Below the pieces are notes generated by a model. The model made no database searches, had not been told where the DNA came from, and saw nothing but the letters and a program-made list of their open reading frames with translations. Positions 37,806-49,228 of a DNA stretch of 64,000 nt are shown here, piece after piece. The position numbers and the translations under genes are program-made. Source of the stretch: Monarcha castaneiventris obscurior (Eukaryota; Chordata; Aves; Passeriformes; Monarchidae); contig JAMPIT010000435.1 of assembly GCA_026261815.1 (NCBI GenBank), positions 1,328,501 to 1,392,500 of the forward strand, in the 5' to 3' direction. Position 1 is the stretch's first letter. Every line of letters starts with the position of its first letter.

Positions 37806-38638
37806 GGCATAGAGCAACATGTAGCATAGTATTCCTAACCATCCCTTAAAAAATAAACCTCTTCAGGAGCAAAGCCCCCCTGCCCCACCTTTGGGGGTAC
37901 TTCCCAAATCCGGTGATAGCTCAGTCCCTGGAGAGCAGCCATGTCCGAGCTCAGCAGGAAAGCAGGGCTGGCTGCCCATCATTACCTACGGCTCAGTGTT
38001 CTGCCAGGGGCTGGGCTCACCCTTCTGCCTGTCCAGTTAATGGCTTCATAGCTCATTAGAGATTCCCCAGGGCACCAGGCCTTCTCCAAGTACCTGCGCC
38101 AAGCCTCTGGCTGCCTGCAGGGGTAATGGTAGACACCTGCCCTGGCTGCCTGGGCACCAACGCTGCTGGTATATCCCACACAGATGCCCCCCAGACAACA
38201 TGGTGGAAACACTATAACCGCTCCTCTCTGCAGTGCAAGAGGTGACTCCTCTACTTCCACCTCTGCTAGCTGAAGGGCAAATTTATGCTGCAAGCAAGGG
38301 GTATTAGGCATGGCTTGACACAGCCTGTGTTGGAGTAACAGTTCTCAGGTGCTTGCCTAATGTCCACTGCCTCAAGGGCTTCCACTCAGCTGCGTTACAG
38401 GCTCTTTCCCTCTATCCTCATCTCCTTGACAGAGATACACTACATGTTCCCTCAGAGTGTGGAAGTGAGCAGGCTGGTCTGGCTTCTGGCAGCTTCCACA
38501 GGTGCACCCTTCTGCCCCTGCTCCTCAAGGGTTGCAGCAGTGGCATCCAGGTGCTGAAGCTGAGAGGTTTGGGAGCTGCTGGATATTCCTCTGGAAGTTT
38601 GCCAGCCCTGTGTTGTGGTGGCCGGTGAACATATATTG
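37806..38638. other. GC-richer flank upstream of FANCF, no gene recognised
   Basis: Moderate GC content with frames of 60-110 codons on both strands, including a minus-strand frame at 37,982-38,311. None shows a known domain. The stretch may be an eroded repeat or distal promoter sequence. Confidence 0.5.
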
Positions 38639-38917
38639 TGTTGGGGTGACCGGAGGGGCTCCCTGGCGGGTGCGTTGCTCTTTGGGATGACCCGTCCCAG
38701 TTTGAACTCCGCGGTTGTCTGTCAGCCTGGTCACTCCCCCAGAGCTCTCCCACTGGTCCCCGCTCCCTGGTCCCGCCTTTCCCCCGGCCCTGGGAAAAGC
38801 CCTGAGTTAGCCATCCTGTTCGTATTTGCCTCTGCGCCTCTCGACAGTGGACGTGAATAAATCCTGTCGGAATGCAAGCAGATACCTTTCCTGACTCTCT
38901 TTGTCACGGACTTAACA
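38639..38917 (+). mobile_element. Short LTR with AATAAA, about 1.25 kb upstream of FANCF
   Basis: The sequence runs from TGTTGGGGTGACC to GGACTTAACA (279 bp), is GC-rich in its first two-thirds and has AATAAA at 38,856-38,861 in a typical R/U5 position. These features match an avian retroviral LTR in plus orientation. No clear target duplication was found, so either boundary may be off by several bases. Confidence 0.65.
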
Positions 38918-40445
38918 CTGAACCTGCCCAGGCACCTGTGGGGGCATGCGGGACCCCACGGAGCCAGGCAATTACAGTATTACTGTGGCTCAATCCTAGC
39001 CCATGGAGCAGGTCGGGAGGCAGCAGAGTGCCCTGGTGAGTGCCTGGTGAGTCCCTGGTGCCTTTGGCTGAGCTGGGCTGCAGCAATACACAGGGGAGGA
39101 TCATGAACACCCTTCTCACCCAGCCTGGCAGGACATGGCCCTGTGTCCTGTGCTAGGGCAACATTGCCAACCTGCCCAACCCTCCTTTAGCTTTCTGAAA
39201 GGCACTAGCAACACCTGGCATAGTAAATGAGGTTTGATTGGAATTTACTGCAGGAACCAGCAATAGAAACCAAACTATAATGCTGTGAGCTACACTACTG
39301 TAGGGCAAATGATAACGCCCTTTCTGTTGAAAGAGCATTATGCATCCTTATGCAGAATGTACTCTTCTATACATCCTAGTGCTGCAAATAGTTTCCTCTG
39401 AGTTTTTTAGTAAACAAATAGCATTTTTGGGTGATGGAGTGTGCAAGGACTCTTGGCAGCTTAGAAAGTAAGAGACACAACACTTGTAGCTCTAACTTCA
39501 AACTGATAATGGGCAAAAGACAAGAAAGAGGTCAACAACTTGCTTCTACTGCTTTCTTTTCCACTAAGGAAAAGTGAAATGTGTGGACAGAGCCACTGAA
39601 CGCATTAGAATTCCGTGTCTAACTAGGAATGTGCTGAGACCTTGTCTCATGTCCACAGATCCTTGCCCTAAAAGTAACATCAAAGCAGTTGGTGCCCAGC
39701 TTCTCTAATTCACATCACACTTCAAAAATAAAGCAAAAGACAGATTAAGAAATTTGTAAGGGTTTAGATACTACTAGCCTCCCCTCTCTAAACCCTCTTG
39801 TAGACTGCCCTAGGTGGTTGTTTAGTAAAAGTCTTTCTCAAGTACACTCACTAAAACAGATCTCTCATCTGATCTATTATCCTATTTTCTTATTTCAGTC
39901 CTATTTTCTTATTTCCTATTTTTCTTACTTTAAAAAACATGAAGCTGTAGGCTTGATGCTCTAGGTCACCTGTAGGTTAAGGGCCTAATATAGGCATTGG
40001 AGTGAAATTCTATGGCCCTTGTTTGTGATTGAAGGAGCTCATAACAACCTCTCAATGTCTATGAATATAATGTATTTTAAAGTATCATTCTAAAATACAT
40101 GGTTTTCCCCTGAAAACTCTCTTTTAAGCTTTCTGTTAGATATTAAACATTAAATTTGCTATAGATTTCTAGAGATCTGTTGCCTTGTGAACAATGGAAT
40201 TGCTATTGTAATTAATAAAGTAACACTTCACTATCATCTGCCTAGCTATCATCTGCCTTACCTGCATATTCCAATGCATATTATAAAATATTATACAATG
40301 AAGAGAAGATGGAACATGCAAACTTTGCAGTTACATACAGTTGAGTGCAGCACTTTGGGATGTTACTCTGCGTTTTACTTAAATGAAAAAGTGACAGAAA
40401 CCTGGAGTGGCTGGGATATAATTAAATATACATATAGTATGTAGT

Positions 40446-40477
40446 GTATATATATGTATATATACATGTATATATAG
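40446..40477 (+). repeat. TA/TG-rich microsatellite
   Basis: Imperfect alternation of TATA and TGTA/ACATG units, partly self-complementary. Confidence 0.7.
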
Positions 40478-42116
40478 GCCTCTCTTGTTTAATACGGCAC
40501 GTCTTGAATGAAGGGTTGTGGCACAGAGGAAGAAAACTGTTTCAGTGAATTCCATGTTTTATTTTGGTAGGGGTGTTTTCGGAGGTGCATATGCTCCATG
40601 ACATGAAGAAAGTATCAGTCACAGGAAATATCTTTTCTTCTTTATGATGATCATTACAATCGTTACAATTTCCTTTTACCTCAGACAGCTTTTCACAAGA
40701 AGTCATTAACATTACTGTTCTTTATTGCATAAAGCATATGAGTTTATAACCTCATAGTGAATGTCTCTGTATCTTTCAGTTGAAAGAAATCAAATAATGA
40801 CATTTGCAGCACCAGGAAACTAACAAAAACAGGTTGTGAAAATCTAAGTAGTCTGGAAAAAACACTGTTATCTGGAGTACTCTTGCATGTGAAAGGAGAT
40901 GGCTTGTATGTTCTAGTGGGTCTCTGTAGAGCTGATTGAAAAATTAAATTTCCATTTTATGAAAAACTCTGAATATTTCAGCCTTTTTTTTTTTTTTTAA
41001 CTTAGGGTGAAAATTCTAAATATCAGCATTTTTCCTCAAAAGGGCACAGGTTGACATCTCTGTAATAAAATGGTCCATGCAAAAAGACATTTGTGTACTT
41101 CCAGGTATTGCAGCTGCATTTAGAGTCTCCTGTCATGATTGGGAGGCATGTAATAAGAAATAGAGCCTAATGTGAAGAAGCAGCAGAGTTTTGCATTAGA
41201 ATGCATTAGAAAATTATTTCAAGGAACAAAAAAAGAAACAAGGTATCAGTGAGACTGTTATGATTCTGTTACACTACAATAGCCCATAAAAACCGTAATT
41301 CTTTCTCTACACTCACCATTAAAGGAACTCCTTTTCTTCTCTTACGTTTGTGTTATTATTTGAGAACCTGACCATTCTCAGAATGCCTTTTAGGATCTTC
41401 CACTGCAAGAATGGGATCTGTTTATCAGTTGATTGATCTGCTGGTGGTGGTACCATGTAGCAATCAAATTAAATTGAAAAATGTGGCTTTTTCTTACAGG
41501 TGAATTATTTGCATATGATTTTTAGGAGCTAGTACTCTCTTTTCTATGACCAGTCTTAGATCTAGCTAAGCAATAGCTTGTGTAGCCATAGGGTTCTTCC
41601 TTAGTAACCAGCATTATTACTAAGCATCAAAATTTATACTTACTGTCTATCAATATATTACGACTATTGTTACCTAATAGTATTGCTGAGTTGTATAGGT
41701 ATTGTTTAAAAGTATCTGTACAGTGCTGAGTTGGTTTTCTATCTGAGGAACACCTTAGGATAGTTGGGAGATACCTGGGAAGTAAGTACTGACAGACCGA
41801 GGAGGTGAGGTAGAGAGTTAATATTGGGGAAGGGGATATGAAAGGGAAAGTTCGTGTTAGGATGTCAGGAGATACAGTAGGAACACAGAGATGGGGCGGA
41901 TAGAACGGTGAGTGGATTTTCAGATAGCACTGTGTGCAGAGTGTGCTTTCCTGCTTGATTACTTTTTTAAAAATAAACCAAAAGTTTTTCTAGTTACTTC
42001 TAGGCTTCACATAGTTCTTTAGTTGTTTAATATCAATCTGCTTCCTCTATTAATGATGCTTGTAGTAGTCTCTTATACTGTGCGTTTGGATATGTATTTC
42101 ATATGTTACATAAACT

Positions 42117-42365
42117 ATGCAGTCTCTCTATTTTTACCTATCAAGAAGTGAAACTCACAATGATACCTTAAAGAAAATCATACAGAAGAATTATCACTTC
42201 ATTACACAGTCTGAAAGAATAACCTCTGTTTTGTCCTATTTAAAAGCAAAGAAGAAAACAGAAGAGCAAACAGGGTCTATTTTAAATGATAGGCTAGAGC
42301 AGATTTCCAGATTTACAATCGCAACACATTGGATTGTTTGGATGTCTGATGTATGCTTCTTCTAA
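42117..42365 (+). other. Open frame of 82 codons with protein-like composition, unrecognised
   Basis: The frame has a charged, lysine/glutamate-rich middle (for example LKAKKKTEEQ) and no homopolymer character. A pyrimidine-rich run ending ACCTATCAAG could serve as an acceptor inside its start, but only a weak donor (GAT/GTATGC) lies near its end. It ends 70 bp before the ERVL-like LTR, with the candidate exon at 43,223 on the other side. No family is recognised, and chance is the default explanation. Confidence 0.12.
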
Positions 42366-42440
42366 GTAGCTGTGATGCATACATATGAACAGGGGTGGCT
42401 ACTGTTTCCTGTGTTGTAGGTTTTGCTTCTTTTTTGTTGT

Positions 42441-43088
42441 TGTCTTGGGGTGACTTTATGATGTGTATCCCCTATCACTGCTCTATTGTCCAGAAATTAA
42501 TTTTGTGCCTTTTCTGTGCCTTTAAACTGAGCCTGAGGGGAGAGAGAAAAAAACAGTGAACAACAACAAAACAATTTGTTCAAGAACAGATTATTTTTTT
42601 TTTTTCTCTGTTCCGGCTGCAGCAGCAAAGCGGGGGAGGAAAACACCCTTGGTGCTTCTCTCAGCCAGTTTTTTTTTTCCTCGAGAGAAAGGGAAATGGA
42701 GAGGTGAACATTGTTTTCTTGGGACTTTGGTTTTTCCCTTCTTCCCTTCTTCTCTTCTGGACTGTTTCAACAACATCAGAACACATCAGGAGAATTTTCT
42801 ACTCTGCAGCTGGGGGCGGGGGGGCCCACACCAACCCAGCTCCAAGGAGGAAACGAGACTACGCTTACAGAAGGACTCTAAAATCTTCCCAGGTTTTCCC
42901 TCTATAGTGAGTGGTTTTACTATTTAGCATTATTAGCCTTTTCCTGTGTGATTGTTAATAAATAGGTTTAATCTCTTCCACATTCCTTCGAGGAAAAAGT
43001 TTTTTCCCGAACCGGGTGGGGGATGGGGTGATTGTAACCTGCTTTCTATCAGAGGATATTTTCCTCCAAATCTGTCCAAACCGGGACA
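42441..43088 (+). mobile_element. Solo LTR, ERVL-like, with 5-bp TSD GTTGT
   Basis: A 648-bp element starts TGTCTTGGGG and ends CCAAACCGGGACA. It is flanked by the perfect duplication GTTGT at 42,436-42,440 and 43,089-43,093. An AATAAA signal at 42,957-42,962 gives plus orientation. There is no gag, pol or env sequence. The short frames inside it (for example 42,556-42,927) are LTR sequence read as codons. The termini and 5-bp duplication point to an ERVL-type solo LTR; the exact family is not known to me. Confidence 0.85.
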
Positions 43089-43222
43089 GTTGTTTTGTTT
43101 GTTTGTTCCCCAAAAAAGTCTATTTTTTTTAATTTAATCTCTAAAATAAGCATTAAAATAAGAATTTTGAGGGTATTCATCTATGTTTGTGTTAAGCTGT
43201 AGTAAATGTTTCTCCATTACAG

Positions 43223-43452
43223 CTTTGATTGATAAGATACATGGCAAAGAAGGTTGATCAGGAAATAAGAGAAGTGTCTGTTAGGTACAAAAATCTGGAA
43301 AGTAATTTTCACAGCTCCCTGAAAACAAACCCACTTTTCAGTGAAGCACTGCGAAACAGTTTCACAGGCCTTGCATTTAATATGAATAACTGTGCTGTTT
43401 TATCTAAGCTGAGAAGTCAAGTAAAAGATTCATATGAAGTTTTATGGAACTA
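43223..43452 (+). other. Possible unrecognised coding exon
   Basis: A pyrimidine-rich stretch ending TTTCTCCATTACAG precedes 43,223 and looks like a splice acceptor. GTGAGT, a perfect donor consensus, starts at 43,453. Between them an ATG at 43,241 (G at +4) opens a 70-codon frame that stays open to the donor; without splicing it stops at the TAG at 43,451. The predicted peptide is mixed, charged and helix-like, unlike the hydrophobic peptides given by AT-rich noise nearby. An in-frame TGA at 43,226 means it could only be a first coding exon. I do not recognise a family, and no gene is known to me between FANCF and GAS2 in human. It starts 135 bp after the solo LTR. Chance remains quite possible. 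Confidence 0.25.
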
Positions 43453-46400
43453 GTGAGTTTCTTCATTCTGGTTACGGAGCCAGTGAAATTTACCCTGACA
43501 GGAAATGAAGCTAAATTGATCAAAGTAGCCAGAAGTCTGGATTTCATTGTTATATTTTCCCTCCTCTCAGAAGTCATATTGGCTATAAAATGGTTATACT
43601 ATTTCTCCTGAACAGAAATTTAGGACATTGTTTACTCATTCTAATTGGCATTATAAAACTCCAAAATGGTCTTTCCTTAGATAAGGGGGTGTTATTGTAA
43701 ATTACAAAAACGAATACATTGAGAGAGATGCATGATCATCTTCTATATTTCTGGTACTAATACTCACTTTCTAACTGTAAGGAGACTTGTTTAGCTGCCT
43801 CAAATTGTGCGTTAGGCACAAGTTTGCCACACTTATTATCTTACATATACTGAAGACTCTAAACCTGTGAACCATTCTTGTAGAATTTCTTTCTATTTCC
43901 GCAACAAACTCTGTGGAAAACTGAGGTTATTAGTCAAGCCACTACCTGGCAGACTATGTCACCCCTTCCATACCTTCTGGTGAGGTACTTAGATTGATTT
44001 TTTTTTTATGTCAATGTAATCTCTCTTTATTTCAAAAAAGAGCAAGGCTGTGGTGGCTTTTGGTATTAGAACAGATCAAAGTGCATAATAAAGGTTTTGA
44101 ACCTACTAATTTGTACCTCAGCAAGAGCCTCGGACTGTACAAAAGGCATATGTGTCATCAGGGGGATTTCCCCTGAAACCTCTTTGTGAGTCCTGCTTGA
44201 AGTGTATCAGTGTATTAGTAGCAATGCCTGTTTGTGCTGAGTTAGGCTATGATTTTAGTAACTGGTGTCAATGGTCAAGCATCAGTTTTGCAATGCACTA
44301 GAGTGAAAACTGATTGAAAATCAGCATGTTGAAAGAATGCTATATGTAACATGCCACTGAGATAACCTAATTCTCACTCTAATTAGGAACTTCACCTATG
44401 TCTGGCTATACCAAAATGGAATTTTTAGGAAAATTGTATAAAAAGACAGACTTTGCTGCCTAGCTCTATTTCTAATTTTGATACTATGAGTCAGAGCTAT
44501 ACTAGCAAAACTGCTAAGCTAGGGTATAGCTCTTCGGTATCATAGACATAAACATAAGTGTAATTGGGTGGCAAATGGAGTCACCTTTTTCTATGTGAAT
44601 AATCAATTAGATGTGAAATTAGTACAGACATTGAAAGTTCCCTTGCACCATATGAGCCTTGTTAAATGATCATGCATGCACTCCAAAAAACAGTTGCAGC
44701 TGTTACATGTGTATTAGCTACAACTAGTTTTGCCTGAGGTTGTTTGAGTTAATGCATTTTTAGCTTATATTTACTGTGGGATAAGAGCATGCATTAATGT
44801 TGCTCAGCTGATGAATGGTAAAGTATTAAGCTGTGTGCTTAGGTCACTCGCCTTTGTGACGCCCTGTAGAGAGATTTAATTTGCTGCCTGTTGTGGTGGT
44901 GGGCTTGATAGGTCTCAGCATGTACTGATGAGCTTGCCTACATGCCTTCTTTTCCTTTAAGCCAAGAAAATTCTTATCTACTAATTTTAAGTACTTTTCT
45001 TATGGGATCAGGTGCACAAATTCATCCTTCTGAACCATTCTTCCAGCTTGAACCCATCCACCCTTTTTTGGGTACCTGTTAAGAACTGTCTTAAAGAGCT
45101 ATCTGTTTTAGAGATCATCTTATCAGAATCCTCTGAAAATAATATTCCATAAAACTTGAGTCATAAAGTCTGGCTATGGCTAAAGGTTTGGAAGTTTGAT
45201 ATGTAATGCTCTAGTACTTGTATGAAGTGAAGCATACTTGGACTCAGCTTAGTCTAGTGTCACAGGTTTAGTATTGAATGACAAAGTGTTTGGAAGAGTA
45301 CTGGAAGAAAAAAAAAAGAATGTTTAAGAATAACAACTAAAAATTTTTTCCTACTTGTATATTCTGCATATTTCCATGACACCTAAATTGCTGTCATTCA
45401 CAAGAGTTCAGGGAGATCTCATAAACACATTTTCATGTTGTATTTCATAATATTTTCATTGACATAAAAAGATACATAAAACTCCATGCAAGACAGCATA
45501 TACATATTTATATGTATGTCCGGGTTCTAATACCAGAGGTCATTTGGATTATTCATTTTCATTGCCTTAATAGCCTGAAAACATCTCAGAATTGTCAGAT
45601 ACCACTCCTTTGCAGTTCTATACAGTGTCTTTACAAATAATACGTCTGTGTATTCAAAGAGAGCTACACTAAAAACACATATATGCACACACTGGGTAGA
45701 CTTTTTTTTTGAGCGATAAGGCTTTTATGTATCTGTTGTTTCCATTTTCATGTCTCCAAAGCTTTTATGTGAATTTTTCCAGCACATTTCTCATTATTCT
45801 CTCAAATTTTACTCTGCTGAATGGCTGCAGCTTCCAGACATATAACCTGAAAAGTCCTGGGAGAATTTACATAAAAACAATAAAACCAAGGAAATGGAAA
45901 CCACAGAATGTATACATAATTTTTTTTTTCCAGTCTTTGCTAAGAATCTCATTGGTTAATATTTACAAACTAATCTGATTTTCCATTTTAACATCCTTTT
46001 CATTGTGAAGCAAATGTGGGAGAGTGGGATGGTAAGAATCATTCTTGAAGTGAAGGGGAGTTTATATGTGAATCTAATTAAGGTTAAAAGATTTTACTTT
46101 TCTCCATCCTAGTATACCAAGAAGAACATCCCATTAAAAATCATATAAGTGCCTGAATCAAGCAAATGTTAATGCAAAGCTTTGAAGGGATTTTTCTTCA
46201 TGTTTAAGAAAATTGTAAGGGTTTTTTTAATTTGTTGGTTTATTTATGTAAACACATATAAAGGAATATTGGATTATGTTATCTACACTCATAATGTCCT
46301 CTAGAAGCAAATCATTAAAACTCATACAGCCACTTATAGGAGCAATAGTACAGTAAAACAATTTTGGTTTCTACTGACAGCTGCTTGCTAATAGCAAGTT

Positions 46401-47007
46401 GTGTACCTATCTCAAAAATGCCTCTAGCAGTTAAAGGTTTTTTCCTAAGTCCAGAGTTTTTAACTTAATGGTGTTCTTTAAGAAGATTTTTTTCACTTTT
46501 TACAGAAAGCAGAGGTATTTAATTAGTAAAAAAGCCCAGAAACTAAATGTTTTGGTGTTGCCATTTCTATAGCAGTTAGGTTTGTGTATTTCATGTCAAT
46601 TGCATATTATTTTGGTTGTCTGACTTCATTCTTAGTCCAGTGCACTTAAGGGTTTGTGTAACGGCAAAGATTGGAGCTTTCGTATATATTCAAAAAGTAT
46701 GACAATATAGGTAACGTATGTAGTACAATATGCTAGTTCATAGCTTGTCCTGAAATATTGCTATTTGCTTTCCCAGTTAGCAGTGTTGACTTGTACTTGT
46801 GGAAAAGAATAACAATGGGCTAAAAAAAAGGCAGCAAAGACGAGATTCTAGCACATAGGATATTTGCATAAACATAAAAGCCAGCATGAGAAAATTCTTG
46901 TGCAGTTTGTACTTGTGGATGGGCTGATAGTGATGGGTGAAGACTACTTCCTAGAACTAAAGAAAAAGTCTAAAAGAAAGGTCTGATTTAGTAAAGGTCT
47001 TTTTTTG

Positions 47008-47029
47008 AAAAAAAAAAAAAAAAAAAAAA
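47008..47029 (+). repeat. Poly-A run, 22 nt
   Basis: T7-G-A22 with no recognisable retroposed sequence on its 5' side, so a simple homopolymer is the safest call. Confidence 0.85.
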
Positions 47030-47308
47030 GTAGCAGTAGCGCAGTATTAAACCTGGAAATAATAAAATTCCTATTAATTCCATTTGTTCTAACAAAAAGG
47101 GCAAAACCACTACTCTTAGTAGAAACCACTGTTGAAAGTATCCTCATGTTTCTTGGTATTACAATAGCTTTTTTATTTTGAGAAAAATATATTGGTAACT
47201 TCATCAAGGAATAATTACTCACTCAGAAATGTATTTGAGTTTTATATTCTGCATGGGGAAAATGACATGAAACAATGAAAAAGTATTGTGTCTGGCTTTC
47301 TCTCTGTG

Positions 47309-47332
47309 AAATGCTGATGCTCATCAGCATTT
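47309..47332. repeat. Near-perfect palindrome, 11-bp arms
   Basis: AAATGCTGATG (47,309-47,319) and CATCAGCATTT (47,322-47,332) are exact reverse complements separated by 2 bp. Confidence 0.95.
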
Positions 47333-49118
47333 GAAAGAATGTGAAGTTCTATTAACTGACAACTTACAATCCTTGAGAGCTGGAATTGGTTCCCTTGTTT
47401 TTTGTAGAAAGAGTTGGATCTAACAGTTCTTAGAAAAGAGACTATGGATCAAGTCGTCCAGACAAAACTTGCCGATGATTCACTGTTCTAAACCATCTAA
47501 GGGAGTTAGGCACCTTGCCACAATAGCAAGTCAATGGGAACCAGATGCCTAAAGGTCTTGGGAGCTCTTGAAAATTTCTGTATTAACAGAGATGACTGTG
47601 TCCAAGTTAGGGATCCTCATTCATGTAGTGAAAGCATCCTGTGCATCTGGCAGCAGTCAGGATTTATATGGGAAACTCAACAGTTTGTAATCTGTGTGTA
47701 ACTCACCTAAATACTGCAGTGGGTAGATGCTATGAACTATAGTACAGAAATTATTTATCCAAGGAAATAGTCCAGAGAATTTCCATGGGAGTAATCTGAG
47801 TAATTTTTTAATCTCAGAATGCAATTTGGTGCTATTTTCTTTAGTGGTCTTTGCTATCAAAACAGTAATTTCATTACGAATGAGAGGTTAGAATTTTCTA
47901 CTAAATGAAGTTATGAAATAAAATTACGTGGGCTAAATCAAAATGCTAGTTTACATAAAATCAGTATGGTTTATCTATTCTATTCAAAGGACTTGGGAAA
48001 GAAGAAAGGGTCTTGTCAATCCCTGTCCCGTTGACAAAACTGAGATACATGTCCTGGTTCAAAACTACCATTTCTTTTGCTGGTGTGCAAAGAACCACAG
48101 AAGACATGGAACTGGAAACGTAGAGACTGCCTGCTAGGATGCAGTGGTTCCTCAGAGAGTGGGCTTAGAATGGGCTGATATTCAGAACAGAAAATGTTTG
48201 TTTCTCCTTTAGCTTACAATATATTCAAGGTGTTTTATTTATTTTTCTGGATTTCTAATAGCATTTTGTTCTTCCTAGTTTCCAAGTCTTTGCTTTTGCA
48301 GTTTTTGAAGTAATTCCCATGTGAAAACTTTGCAATGTGTGTATTTAGGCTTCATAACAAACATGGTTCAAGTTACACAAAAATTATTGGTTCTAGGTAA
48401 TTTGTTCTGTGAATAGATGCCATCTGCCTGACTTGCTACTATAGCCATGGCATCACTGTCTCAGGTAACTTGAATTAACTAGTACTTGGGAAGTACTGAC
48501 AAAGATATTGGTCCAAAATAACAATATAGATCTTACTTAATTTTTAAATTTTTATTTTACATGTGGTTTACATTAATAAATTGCAAATAGTAACTTCAGT
48601 CCTGCTCCAAGCATGTCTCCAGTTATTGTATTAGTGGACATAAACACAAATTTAATCCACAAGGTTTGGTCATGGATTTCCCATGAAATTTGTCTCTAAA
48701 GTGATTCAGCATCCCAGTTCTTAACAGCTCACTGAACATATCCAGTCAGTTGTAACTGGGCTGCCATGTTCAGCAAAATCAGTGGAATTGTACCATTTCC
48801 CAGGGGAGGGTTATGTTGCCCTTTGGAAAACTGGGAGACTCTGTAGCCTTTTATTAAATATTTAAAATATCTGTCCAAGGAAAGCTATTCCAGACTATCT
48901 TTTTTGAAAATTTACATGTTGTGGGCCTGGCATTCTTTGTATTTGCTCAGTAGTGCAATTCTTTTTACTTTCACAGAAGTGTAATCTCTTGGCTTCATTC
49001 ACATTTTTGCCTTTGTTATGACTTGCCCCAGAAGACAAGGGTAGCCCAGGTTCTTATTAATAGATCCCTTGGGGTGGATTAGAGTAAAATGACCTTGAAT
49101 GATCAATGTTTATATATT

Positions 49119-49228
49119 TTTAAAATTATTATTATTATTTATATATATATATATGTAGGGTTTATTTTAGAACTATTATTATTATTTTTATATATATATA
49201 TATATGTAGGGTTTGTTTTAGAACAATT
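49119..49228 (+). repeat. Tandem duplication of a compound ATT/TA microsatellite unit
   Basis: Two adjacent units of about 58 bp each contain ATTATTATTATT, then a TA dinucleotide run, then ATGTAGGGTTT(A/G)TTTTAGAAC. The unique GTAGGGTTT tail shows that the whole unit was duplicated, not just the microsatellite. Confidence 0.85.

Larger units (their letters stand above)
38918..42435. other. Intergenic, no gene recognised
   Basis: A tandem of CCTGGTGAGT-type units (39,030-39,062) happens to contain GTGAGT donor-like sequences. A duplicated CCTATTTTCTTATTTC lies near 39,898-39,931. The rest is AT-rich. Confidence 0.55.
43460..49118. other. Intergenic, nothing recognised
   Basis: AT-rich; contains the poly-A run and the palindrome listed separately. 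The short frames are noise-like. Confidence 0.6.

Noticed and set aside
42556..42927. 123-codon plus-strand frame
   Set aside because: It lies entirely inside the ERVL-like solo LTR.
46999..47029. Poly-A run as the tail of a processed pseudogene
   Set aside because: No coding or repeat body is recognisable upstream of it.
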